Shown piece by piece: positions 34,833 to 46,407 of a stretch of DNA of 64,000 nucleotides. Both the position numbers and the translations under genes were made by a program. The notes under the pieces are model-generated. The model was not told the origin of the DNA. It saw only the letters and a list, made by a program, of their open reading frames with translations, and ran no database searches. Origin of the DNA: Acanthochlamys bracteata (lineage: Eukaryota > Streptophyta > Magnoliopsida > Pandanales > Velloziaceae); the NCBI GenBank assembly GCA_019914995.1, contig CM034135.1, forward strand, positions 4,466,501-4,530,500. The letters run 5' to 3'. How positions within the stretch are numbered: the stretch's first letter is position 1; the number at the start of each line of letters is the position of its first letter.

Positions 34833-37155
34833 CTAGGTACTCAATCGTCGGTAGGCTGGCATGTCTTCTACTCTAGAAATGCTATCCGAAGAAAGCTCCT
34901 CCTCTAATTGTTTTCTTGTAGACTTCAGAACATCCTGTTAAACAGAAAAGGGATATTAGAAACATTCATTCCACAGAGCAAACTCTCCGAAGAAAAGGTG
35001 TGATTACATTAAACTCCATGTACGAAGCATGCATAGCAAGCCATCGTGAATCCAGCATCTGAAATGCCACACAGTAGAGATTATCAAATGCCATTTCATC
35101 AATTCCAAGAAAATGTAGGAAACGGACTCCAGCTGTGGTTGTTGGATTGCCTGTGAAATCGTTTTGGAAATTACTCTCTCATACATGAAATTCAAACTGC
35201 CCATCTCGCTATTACCTGATTGTAGATTTAACATCTGTGCCAACATGAATGACAGATGGATACCAGCCAAAGCAAATGGATATTCCCATTCTGCTCTTAT
35301 CCCATCTCTCTTGTGCAGAAGCCGCTGGAAAGCATCCTGAATCATCTCAATGAAAATCAGTAAGTGATTTCTTGCGTGGAAAATGATCAAAAACAAGATG
35401 GCAAAAGGAGGGGATGGCTTGCATACTGGATAATTCTTAGCAAAAAAGATGAGGTTCTCCAGCGAGATGAAACCCCCAGCCCTGACAAATTAGTGCAGTA
35501 ATCTTTTTTACGAACATTCAAATGCCTAATACTACAGAAAGCAAGTTTCATAACTTCGGCAACAAAAAGGAGAACCTAAAATCTGTTGAGGGGTCAGTTC
35601 CTTGCCAACCCATCTCCTTCCACAGCTCTGATTTAGGAGGTGGAAGTTCGCGGTTAGGGTAGGCCAAAATCCAGAGCTGCTTCAGAGCATCCTGCAAAAC
35701 AAGTATACCAGGTAGAATGAACTTGTATCTGTTCCATAGAGTAATAAGTTTGATAAAAGGGGAGATAAGAAACAGAACTTCGGATTCAGAAGGAACATTG
35801 AATTTTGGATATGCGGTGAGGTGAGTTGCTTGCTTTTAAACAACAAGACTGGTTAGTAGAGTGCTAAACAAGAATACCTGATGCTCCATGCGTGTTCTGT
35901 CAAAAGGCACCTCCAATCTTTGTTTTAATTTACTCAACCTTTCCTCCTGAAAGAAATTAAGATGTCTGTATAACAAATAACATCCCATGCACTGTAGTCA
36001 ACACAAAATGCATAACTGAAGAATTCTTAACGTGCAGTCTGATGCCTACGCACTAATCATCAAAGGAACACTGAAGGATCTGAAAGAAAGACAGGCCAAG
36101 AAGAACTCAACAGCATCAAGTGTTCTTATTCAACTACCAAGTTGGATTTAAACAAAGGAACTCTTTAACTTCTCATTTGCAAAATAACTGGCCGGACAAT
36201 GGTAGCAGCACAGCCACAACAGGTAGCTGAAGCATGAAGAGCCGTGGACTAAAATTGCATGATCAGCAAATACAACTTACTAACTAAAGAGGAGTGAACA
36301 AGTTTTAGAAGTTTATCCGGCCATGGGAGGATATATAATTTGCAAATATGACCTAGCAGTCTTCAAAGAATACACACAAATCATTGCAATCCAAATATTT
36401 TATAGGTTTAATGGTTACGCAGTTTAATAGTATGTGCTTTTTTTAACGAACGATACAGGCTATCAGATGATCTTACCTGCAATGGGCTAAGACTCAAAGG
36501 AAACTTCTTGTTACCCCACCCATTTTGGTTCAAACATGGAAGAGCCAAATGCATTCCTAAAAATGTTCCGCATCTCGAAATAATTTTTCCTGGAAAAATT
36601 GGTACCCATTAGATATTGGTGGGTAGAAAGAAAATTTACAACAAGATGATACAACTGAGTTTCCTTCAATTATCTTTTTTTTTCTAAATTCTGAGTTCGA
36701 CATAACAAGAACTCAATATATCCAACCAAGAGGAGCTTATATATCTGCCACTGGTAGCGTATAAAAAAAAAGTAAGATGTTAGAAGGCACTTGAAGGGTC
36801 CTGATAAGAAACTACCTAGCCATTGCATCCATTTAGCAATAACACAGGGAAATAGGTTGATCCAGTGCACATCCTCCCTGTTTTCGTCTTTCGGGCCATC
36901 TTGCTTAACAGCATCATTAGCATATTACAAGGAAGAAATGGTCAAAACTACGAACATGAGTTTTACTGATACTTTTTCCAATCATGATCCCCATCTCCAT
37001 GAAACAAAAATTACCTCACATTTGTCTTGGCTCCTATTGTATGTACCAAGAAGGGGCTCAGATAAAGAATCTTGCTCTGATGTTGCTCCTTCTTCATTCC
37101 TGATTCCATCAATCTCTGTATGTTTGTGACGCCGTCGAATAGCTTGTGCTGCCAT
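34833..37155 (-). CDS. ELMO/CED-12 domain protein
   Basis: Nine coding exons on the minus strand: 37155-37015, 36903-36816, 36589-36477, 35946-35878, 35691-35576, 35481-35427, 35336-35216, 35150-35008, 34934-34833. All introns are GT-AG with matching phases, giving 315 residues. The ELMO domain covers roughly residues 110-290: EERLSKLKQRLEVPFDRTRM, DALKQLWILAYPNRELPP, WKEMGWQGTDPSTDFRAGG, NLIFFAKNYP and LHFLGIDEMAFDNLYCVAF. In animals ELMO proteins work with DOCK exchange factors or, in the short ELMOD type, as Arf-GTPase activators; plant members are short and their role is less clear. The C-terminus is Glu/Ser-rich. The start MAAQAIRRRHKH follows a probable leader intron. The exon 2 acceptor (AAG before CAAGATGGC) is the least certain junction. 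No defects. Confidence 0.9.
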
Positions 37156-38051
37156 TAATGAGTTTAACCTGATCTCCACAGCATAAAACGACTAGGCGTT
37201 AATATCCATGGATTTTACAAATGATCATAATAAGATACAGCTGGGAATCGTAGTGCAACAAAATAAAGACAAGCAGGTAAATAAAGAAAAACAACTATCT
37301 TCTCCTCCCCCCCTTTCCTTCGAGCTAGTACATTAATATAATATGAAAAAGATACAAAATCAACAGAATATCTTGCAAGCACGTATGGCTTGTCTGGATG
37401 GGAGATGAAGTGACGGCAGTGACTCAAAAAGGAGTGTTCCATTTAAAGCCTCGTCTGCTCGAGGCATTCAGCATGGGCAACCTAGCTGGGAGTTGATCAA
37501 GGAAAGTATTTTGGGTTTCGCTTACGGTAAGCCTGCTTTTGCCCTGGTAATCATTTGAGCTTGAGTGGAATCTAAGTTGCTGTGTTTGGGTGTAATTATG
37601 TTTCAATTCCTTGCTTCTGTTGGAGTAGTAATCGTAACAGATCAGATTAAATGCAACTAAATCAATATCTACTACTCCACATGAATACAACTGCTAACAA
37701 CAAGCCTAACCATAAAAGGCAACACAAACTTTCGGATCATACAATTAAATTCTATACAATCAAGATTAAGATAATACATTAACATTATGCTAGAATAACA
37801 GTACATAATCAAGGTTAACTAACATATTGTAATTTGAGAAAACAAAAGTAACCATACCATGTATATTCCAAAACGCTGATTTAAAGTTCTAGTAGTTAGT
37901 GATTAAGCTTGTTTTTTATTAAATTAAAAAAAGCTTCCAATAAGCAATCTAATTAAGGAACACATCAAATTGTTAAATCAGCACCAAAAAAAAAAAAAAA
38001 AAGCCGCACAAGGATGGAAAAGAACGAGAGAATCAAAGTGGAGAAACTCAC

Positions 38052-38170
38052 CAAGAGCACTCGCGAAATCAAAATCAAAAGTCTTTGAAACAAAAACTGT
38101 TAACAGCGAAAAAAAGAAAGGAAATTCGAACTGGCCTGTCTCGAGCAGAGTACTTCATCAAAGATGCAGC
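38052..38170 (-). other. Probable 5'-leader exon of the ELMO gene
   Basis: On the minus strand the sequence ends CGCGAGTGCTCTTG followed by GTGAGTTT, a strong donor, about 0.9 kb upstream of the ELMO ATG. Sequence just before the ATG exon (near 37168) offers a CAG acceptor. A leader intron of this size is common in plants. The intron (about 37169-38051) shows no other feature; an 18-base A run lies at about 37985. Confidence 0.4.
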
Positions 38171-38174
38171 TGTA

Positions 38175-38864
38175 TCAATCAGCTATAAAGTAAATTGGTA
38201 GCTGACTGGACCGTTCTACCTGCGAAAAGCCCAATTATTGAGCCCATTGCAAATGGATTGGACATATTAAAATTGAATTGTAAGGCCTGTGAACGATAAA
38301 TCCCATATAGCAATTGAAGTGTTCAATCATCTAGATACATTACAGCTTAATCAAATAGCAGCTGTTTGAACTTTGGATTTCTCTGAATGTAAAGAAGCGA
38401 TTGAAGACTTGCATAATAAAATACTTGATAATATTAGTTGTAGGTCAAGAGGTAATGCATGTGGCTTGGGAGAACCAAATAAAGCATCAGATCTTCTATA
38501 TAGAACTGAGCAAAAGATGTTTGTTTGATGTTTCTCTTTTGTAAGATTATATACAAAAACATTATTTCTCTTAACATAGTTTGAAAGGGAGCTCATATAA
38601 CAACCAAACAAAAATTATAAAAATTTAAACATCAACTCATGTTTAAAGGAACCATCACATATTGTAATTGATTAGTTGAACTTTCTTTTTAAAAGCGTTA
38701 TATTTTACTTTTGAGCATAAGAACAATTGAACAATTGGTTGTTTATCAAACTGAAGGTAGGTGAAGCATGGCTTTCATCGAGTGGAATGAAGTGGGGAGC
38801 AGAGAAAACAATCACCAGTGGTTAGTAGGTCACTCGCCCTCGTTCATAAAACAAAATCAAAACG
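38175..38864. other. Intergenic DNA, no gene seen
   Basis: No coding frame with recognisable content. The minus-strand frame at 38351-38611 is probably not a gene. Confidence 0.45.
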
Positions 38865-38867
38865 CTA

Positions 38868-39084
38868 CATGTTTACTGTAAACTCTTTTTTTAAAACAAA
38901 TTTACTTTCAACTCATTCTAAAAATAAAAAAGATAGATAATTAAACTAAATTTTCACACACAAAAATTTACTTTTAAATTAACATTTTTACTTTTACACT
39001 CAATTTTATTACATTATAAATATAAAATTTATTTTTTATTAAATTTAATTTTAAACTCTAAATTCACTTTTAATAAACTCATCC
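38868..39084. mobile_element. Tourist-like MITE (CTA target duplication)
   Basis: 217 bp from CATGTTTACTGTAAACTC to TAATAAACTCATCC, an imperfect terminal inverted repeat, flanked by CTA on both sides. AT-rich and non-coding. Related at its ends to the elements at 693 and 53455. Confidence 0.5.
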
Positions 39085-39126
39085 CTAGTAGGTCTATATT
39101 TTCTGTTCCCCTTGCAAAAGCAAAAC

Positions 39127-39786
39127 TATAGATTTAAAACTCGGTCCAGACCGACCGGATTGGACCGGAGACCGGCGATCCGGCACCGATTCTGGGCCGA
39201 GTTAATATAAAATCGGGTTGCGCAAACGATCCGGTAAGATCCGAATCAATCCGACCAAGTTTCGGATCAATTCGGTGACCCGGTTGGACGGATCGACCCG
39301 ATTTTAGTATTTAAAAAAAAGAAAAAAAAAATATGTTTATTTAAAATAAGAAATGCACTTTTATTAGCACCCTAAAAAATACACTTCTCGAGTACTTTTT
39401 CATTACTAACTTATTTTCTCATTTTTTATATTTTATTATAAAGTAATAAATAAATAAAATATAGTGTAGATAATTTGTTCTTGTAATGCATAAAATATAG
39501 AGATTTTATTATATGTTAGGTTTTTTGACTATTGTTTTAAGTATTATAGCTGAAAATAAAAAATATAATTTAAAAATATATTCAATATTTTTCGTATATA
39601 ATTATTTTTTTAATTTTTAATAGTTTTTATAGAAAATACTATATAATACATATGATTGTATTTATATATTAATATTTATTTAATAAATCTAATTTGATCC
39701 GGTGGGTCGACCCGATGATCCATCCGGTTAACCGATAATTCGGTAACTTTTTCGGATCATACACCGAGTTAGATTTTAAAACTATG
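39127..39786. mobile_element. hAT-like MITE with 8-bp target duplication
   Basis: Starts TATAGATTTAAAACTCGGT and ends ACCGAGTTAGATTTTAAAAC plus TATG. The flanks AGCAAAAC (39119-39126) and CGCAAAAC (39787-39794) are an 8-bp duplication with one change. The subterminal region is rich in GATCCGG/CCGGAT words. 660 bp, no coding frame. Same family as 4180-4971. Confidence 0.6.
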
Positions 39787-39794
39787 CGCAAAAC

Positions 39795-40736
39795 TATCGA
39801 AAGTACTTAAAAAAGAACTCTGCTGTCACGATTCAATTATGTCTAAGCCAATAAATTAGAAAAAAAAAATATTCTGAATACTTAGTGAATTTGTCCAACT
39901 CAAATGAAATCTAAATTAAGATTTAAGTTTATTCTAAATTTATCAAACTAATTTCTAATCCGTTTAATTCAGTTTTTTTAAATTTAATTTCACAAAACTT
40001 ATAATTTTAAAAATTAAAACACACGAATCTTGTAGTTTACCAAACTTAAAAAAGTATCGAAAATAATTATGAAATAAAATTTATTAAATAAAAAATATAT
40101 AAAAGTTTTATAAAAAATTAGTTTAATCTTTTTATCTAACAAAACAAAAATTATATAAATATAAATTTTTTTGAGTTACATTTTTTTGATTTTTAAATTT
40201 TAAAAAAAATTTGTAGAAACTATTTTTAAATATAAAAACAAAAATAAAATATAAAATTTTATAATATAATTATATATATAACTAAATAAAACTTAAATTT
40301 GTTTTAAAAAATATTATTAAAAGAACCTAAACATCCAATTCTAGGCAAGCATCAACATCAAAAGCAACAACAGCGGACCATAGCATCGTCAATAATAGTA
40401 GCATGAGATCGTGGCGACAATAAGAGCGCCGGAAACGGCCATACGTAACATCAGCTGAGCATCGATTTATCCTTAGCAGGAGATAGCTGCTGTAGAGAGC
40501 AACGGCACCAGCAGTCGTAGAAGTAAATTTGGAGCAGAGGAGGAAAGATCGCTCGGGATCCGGTGACGGTAATTAGAATATCCCTCTCCAGTTTCGTTGT
40601 TAATTTGATTTCGATTTTCTTCAATTACCAAGAATTTGGAGTGATGGAATCATCAGATCACTAGCGGTACCTGTTCGAGGTTATCGGCAACAAAGAAGAG
40701 AAGGAATCTTAAAACTTCTCCTTTGTACTTTTTTAA
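39795..40736. other. AT-rich intergenic DNA
   Basis: No gene seen. A GC-richer block at 40350-40580 has no recognisable frame. Confidence 0.45.
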
Positions 40737-41018
40737 GTCGTGTTTTAAATAATTATAATTTTATTTTTTTGTCAAATTTTAAATTTTGATATATTTTAAT
40801 TATATAAAAATTTAGAATTTTATTTTTATATATAAAATTTTAATTTTAATTTTTTTATTTATGTATTTTTTAATATAATTATATTTTTAATTTTAAATAT
40901 ATTTTAAAAATTTATTAAAATATAAATATTAAATTTTATTTTCATTTTATTTTTTAAAAAATTATTTTTTATATTTTACTTTTATGAAACTTAATTATCG
41001 TACATTTAAAATATGTCC
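40737..41018. mobile_element. Tourist-like MITE, 282-bp family
   Basis: 282 bp from GTCGTGTTTTAAATAATTAT to a diverged inverted end ATCGTACATTTAAAATATGTCC, flanked by TTAA. It has exactly the same length as the element at 53998-54279 and similar ends, so the two are copies of one family. Confidence 0.55.
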
Positions 41019-41916
41019 TTAATAAATCCTACTTGAAAATGATTTTGTATCAAAGGATTAATTAATAAAAATTAATCAAACAGGAATCTTAAATAGTACT
41101 TCTTCTTCTTTATCTCCGTCTTTTCTAACCTTCCATTACCTATCAATCAAGAGCAAAGAAAAATTATAAGAGCAAACTTTTTACGTACACCAAAGCAAAC
41201 ACAGTGAAATTTGCATATAAAACCGTAGTTCAACTGACATTCGCTATAAAGTGGCACTATAGTAACTATTTAGAACTAAGTGGCAATTTAGAAAAGAGAC
41301 CACGCATTCTTTACGCATTTCACTACGCTGGCGTTAATTTTTGCTGGAACGTTTCGTGAGTTTCCGGTTTTCTCCTTCGTTTAATTTCTAATTTCCCCCT
41401 CAAACCCTTCTCCAGCTTTTTCGAATAACAAAATCAAGCAACTCATCGCAGCAACGGTAAAATCTCTCCTTTTTATTTTCTATCCTTTCTATTGATTCTT
41501 CGAATTAATTGCAGAATCAATAATTTGAATCATTTTATACCGTAATTAATCGGTAAGTAATTGCCAGTTCTTCTTGAAATTTGATTTCCTCTTCGAATTT
41601 TGAAAACGACTGAGTAACCACAGGTGAGATTCGTTTTGTTTGAATTTTTTTTCCTTCTACTCTGCAACTATTTTTGTTCTAATGCTGTTTTCGTTGGCTT
41701 TTGTAGTTCAATCTGTTTTGGATTTTTTTTCTAAAAAAGCTTTCCTGACTATTGTTCTAGAATGATACTTGGGTATGTCAATATTTAGAACATTCTAGTT
41801 AATTTTTTGTTTTCGTGAAAAATTGATCTGGATTGTTTTTTTAGAGTAATAAATTTGATTTTCTGTATAGGATTGAAGAAGGTGTTTGACACCTAGAGCT
41901 CTGTATTAGGGCCAGG
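41019..41916. other. Promoter and leader of the coiled-coil gene
   Basis: Transcription probably starts near 41300-41400. The leader shows likely splice sites: a donor GGTAAAATC near 41456 and an acceptor TTTTCTGTATAG at 41859-41870, so a leader intron ends 46 bp before the ATG. Confidence 0.4.
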
Positions 41917-44900
41917 ATGAGGAGATTATTCTCTTTCAAATCATCTGCGTCCAGCAGTGGGAATAGCAATCCATCGAGTCCAATTTATGGAAATGAAAAG
42001 GTAGCGATGCAGAAAACTGGAAAGAGCAAGAAGCCTGACAAGAGCTTACGGAGTTCCAAAGATTCTCAGTATCCCGAGAATGATGCTTTGTCCGCTGTAC
42101 GACTTAGAAGAAGCCTTTCGTTTTCTCATCCTGCAGCAGTTTATCCTGGCGCTGACGAGGAGACTACTCAATCACTTGATGGTCTTTCACCATTGAGCTG
42201 CGAGAATTTAGTCAATCGTGAAGCAGGGTTTGCAGTTTAGTAAGATATTTCTATTTTCAACAATCTTAATAGCTATTTCCTTTCAATTATTAGCCATTAT
42301 ATGATTTAGTGGTTGATGGAAATCTGCAATCTTATTGTCACAATGGTACGATGTACTAGGCATCTCTTGGGGACCTAGATTTATTGAATTTGAGTTTCAC
42401 AAGTCTGATCGTGTATGGTAGTTTCAACTATGATATGTCATTATCAACTTATTAAAGAAGCAAAAACTAAGATTATTTCTTTCTAGAGATGGTTTGCTTG
42501 ACCATAAATATTTTGATCTGCGTAAGAATTCACTGTTAGCATTCTTTCAGTTTTTGAAGTTACTATGTTCTTTATATCCATCTCTTGAAGGATTTCTCTC
42601 TGGCCTTTATGCAATCAAGAAGATGTTTAGAGTCTAATTTGAGTGGATGTTAATTGTATTATTTACATACTAATTTGTAATTCTTGCATCTTGAACTTTT
42701 GTTGCTCAACCTTTTGTCTATGTCCACTTGAATGCAGCAGAAATTCCTTGACTCCTGAAAGGCATAATAGAAGTAGAGGAGGCCAAGGGGAGGACACATT
42801 TAGAGATTCTCAAGCAACCGAGAGGATTGATTCTCCTGATTCTTCCAGAGGTTATCCATGCTCATCAGGAAATTCTTCATACACTTCTCCTGTTCCACTG
42901 AGGTGCAGAACATCTAAGATAGGTCATGGAAATTTTACAGAAAAGAGCAAAGTTCTTGACCTTTACATTGATGGAGAGCACCGTGATGCTAAGTGCACAA
43001 AAGAATATCAACATCAATCTTCTGCATCTGGTCCTGATTGTTGTCTCCAGGAGAATAGGATTCCTACAAGATCAGGGAGGCCACCACGAGCTCAGTCCGC
43101 TGCCCCATCTTCACCAACCTTTAGCAAGGAGAATACCAGGTCCTACTCATGTAGAGAATCAAAAAATGTCCATTGCCATCTTCTGGCAAGTGATTGGAGA
43201 AGAGATGAGTCAAGACTTGCATCTCCACGGAATTACGCAAGAAGGGCTTGTGAAAAGTTATATGGTTGCAAGCCATCCACCAGATTAACAGATTATGACT
43301 CTGAAACCACAATCACTGTTGAAGATATCTATGAAGATCCATCAAATGCCCAAACCATAAGTGAAAACACCATTTCTCAAAAGCAACCTTTTGAATTAAC
43401 GCTGGGTACTCACAGCGTTGGTTTATATGGGGGAGATGAACCATTTGGTTACCAAGGCCAGAATCTCTTTCTTGCAAAGGGATCTAGGAATGAGATTTGC
43501 AAGCAATTTATGAATTCTTGCTTCGAAGGACAAGATACTGATGAAGAGTTGATGAGGAAACAGAAACAGGTAGAGCAGAAGTTAAGTCTCCTTTCTGAGG
43601 AAGGTCTTGAGTTAGCTGACCTTATGAGAGGAAACATGGATCCATCACTACTGTATAAGAAAATTGCAAATATCATTGAAGACAGAAGGATGTTAGCAGC
43701 TGAGCTCTTTTCACAAATAAAGTCTCAGCTGGTTGAGAGAAATTCTTCAAAAGAGGGACTTTGTCGTGCAAAGGTGGAGCTGGACACAAGGACTATGAGG
43801 CTGGAAAAGGAGAAAAATGAACTCCAATCAACTTTGGAGAGAGAATTAGATAGGAGGTCTACTGACTGGTCACTGAAGCTCGAAAAGTTTCAATCTGAAG
43901 AGCAAAGGCTTCGTGAACGTGTAAGGGAACTTGCAGAGCAAAATGTATCTCTTCAAAGGGAAATTTCTTCTCTTAAAGGAAGTGACTTGGACAACCGAAG
44001 CAGACTCATGAATTCTGAAGTTCAATTGAACGATCTGGCTGCTAATTTGGAGGAACTGAAAAAAGAAAACAGTAATCTTCGTCAAAAACAGTCAGAGTTG
44101 CAGGAGCGCTTGAAAATTTCTGAAGAGGGCTGGAATTCTCTCAAAAGAAACTACAAAGGAAAAGAGCACGAGGTCAGGGATTTGCAAAAGGTTATTGTAC
44201 ATTTGCAAAGGACTTGCAATGATCAAGATAAGACAATTAATGGGTTGATAGAGGGCTTCAGCAATGAGCTCGGAAAGCAACCATTAAACTCAGCTGATGA
44301 TGTTAGCAAGCTGCGCATGGAGCAATTGAACCTGGTTGATTTGGAACAAAAGCTTAGGAGAGAGGTTGACTCTTGCAGGCATGAATTTAACTTACTTAGG
44401 CAAGAGAATGTTTGCTTCTTAGATCTCTGGCAAGCCATGGGAAATGACAGGGCTTTCTTTGTTAAGCTTGATTCTGAGCTCCGAACTTCTGTTGATCACC
44501 TTCGATCCAAGAGTCTGTCATTGTTAGATGCTAGCACTGGTTTGTGCGCAGAGCTTTTAGGATTCATAAATTGCAAACAGTGTAAAGACAGCCAAGAAAT
44601 CAAATCTGATTTTGATCAATATTCATTATATGAGTACACAATGAAATACCAGGACTTAAAGAAAGGCATTGGGATTCTAGAAAGAGAAATACAAGCAGTA
44701 TTGTCTGTATTGAATGAGAGGTCTAATATAGAACCATTGGATCAACAACTGCAAGTAACCAAAATTGAAGAATTAAGGCAACAGGTATTATTCGATTACA
44801 TTATCTGGAAAATACTACCTAGAAGTTTGCATTAGTTATCCTTCTCCTTTGTTTATATGTTTTCTGGTTGTAGAATAATAAGATCTTTGGCTATGCACAT

Positions 44901-46407
44901 TTCATATATTTCACAGCCTAGATAGAGATTCTGGCTTTCTGCATTTATAAAAAAAACTTTTCTTCTTGACCATGATGATATGAATGGATAAATACTTGTT
45001 ATTGATGTTAAATGTATTTGTTCCACTAGCAAAGAAAATGCAAATAAATGGCCTTTCAGTTATTTGCACTTTGATTCTTCTTTGCCAAGATGCTTTTTGA
45101 ACTTTATTGTCATTAGGAGCATCTGGAATTGCAATTGAAGTCAGAGACTCTGCTCACTAGGTTGTTGAGGGAGAAGTTGTTGTCCAAAGATCTAGAGCTT
45201 GATCAGTTACAAGGTGACTTGGCATCTTCCATAAGGGCCAAAGATGTGCTGCAATCTGAGATCCAGCGCCTGCTAGATGAACTATCTTGTCTTAGTCATA
45301 AGAAAAAAGATTTGGAACTTCAGGTGCATGTAACGTTGCATCCTCCTCATTAAGTAGAAGCCGTTGCAATATTTTGTTTGCAAAGTTATAGATGATTTTT
45401 TACCATGCCATATTTATCTGAAGTCAAGAAGTTATGATCTTAACTATGAACGCGAATTCTTGTGAATTATTGTTACCATCTATATGCCATACGAATTAGA
45501 TATTCTTCTCTAAGAGACATGGTCAATCTAAAGAAACATGTGTAGTTCTTTTGCAAATAACCATCGGAGACTTTTACCATCTTATATACAAGTTTGTATT
45601 TTATGCTAGATTTTGATTTGATATACATATTTATCGTTGAAGCCCTTTTCTTGTATATATATATATGCGTGTGTGTGTACATTTTATAAATGAATTTTGC
45701 ACTATATCCATAGATGGCATTTTGTGCATGACAAAGTGAAGTCATGATGCCATTTAGCTTTTATAACTTAGACTAGTTAGTATTTCGGAGATGCTAAAAG
45801 AAAATCGATATACCTATGAGATATGAGTCTTGTTATTTCTTGTCCTATGTGCTAAGTTCCCATAAGCTGCTTGTCATTCTGTCTTATTTTAGCTACTTAG
45901 CATGAATTATTTGCCAAAGGTTTGAGAAAACTGAAAATCCATCATGTAGTAATTTGCACTATTTTTTCTCCCTTTAAGCTGAACTTTTATATCTATTGAT
46001 GCATGTGTGCAAGTAACACCTTATGACAATATTTGTTTTGGATAGATCCTCTTTTCACTTTGTTTGGGATTATAATAATTTGTTGCTGACAGGTGCTGAG
46101 TAAGGACGAGAACATCAAACAGCTTGAGCAAGAACTTCAGCAGTTCACAAGGGAGATATTTGATGCTGAGAGCAAACTAGTGAAAGTTATTGCAGAGAGG
46201 GGTCAACTATGGGATCAAGTTAAGAATTTAAGTGAGACAAAAATGCTTTTGGAACATGAAGTTAACATCCATAAGAAGAAAATTGAAGCCCTTGATGAAG
46301 ATGTCCTCCTTAAAGAGGGTCAGATTACAATTTTAAGAGACAGTCTTGGTAACAAACCGCTTGATAGCAGATATAGTCCAAAATCAGTCAGAGACTTCGC
46401 TCTCTAG
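41917..46407 (+). CDS. Plant long coiled-coil protein, function unknown
   Basis: Four coding exons, 41917-42239, 42738-44784, 45117-45323 and 46093-46407, with GT-AG introns and consistent phases, encode 963 residues. It belongs to a plant family often labelled USO1-like, interaptin-like or myosin-heavy-chain-like only because of coiled coils. Family marks: N-terminus MRRLFSFKSSAS, the Ser-rich RLRRSLSFS, SLTPERHNR near residue 112, KVLDLYIDGEHRD near 180, RPPRAQSAAPSSPT, and TITVEDIYED near 300. From about residue 375 onward the chain is mostly heptad-rich coiled coil (VEQKLSLLSEEGLELADLM; KVELDTRTMRLEKEKNELQ; LEEDVLLKEG-like LDEDVLLKEGQITILRDSLG near the end). No enzymatic domain or membrane segment. 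A filament-linked, scaffold or kinesin-adaptor role is possible but unproven. No defects seen. Confidence 0.88.

Noticed and set aside
38351..38611. Shared PHALPLD words in frames at 20.7 kb and 38.5 kb
   Set aside because: Only seven residues match and the surrounding DNA does not align; most likely chance.
42926..43288. A 120-codon frame inside the coiled-coil gene
   Set aside because: Overlaps exon 2 in another frame; the exon frame has the conserved family motifs.
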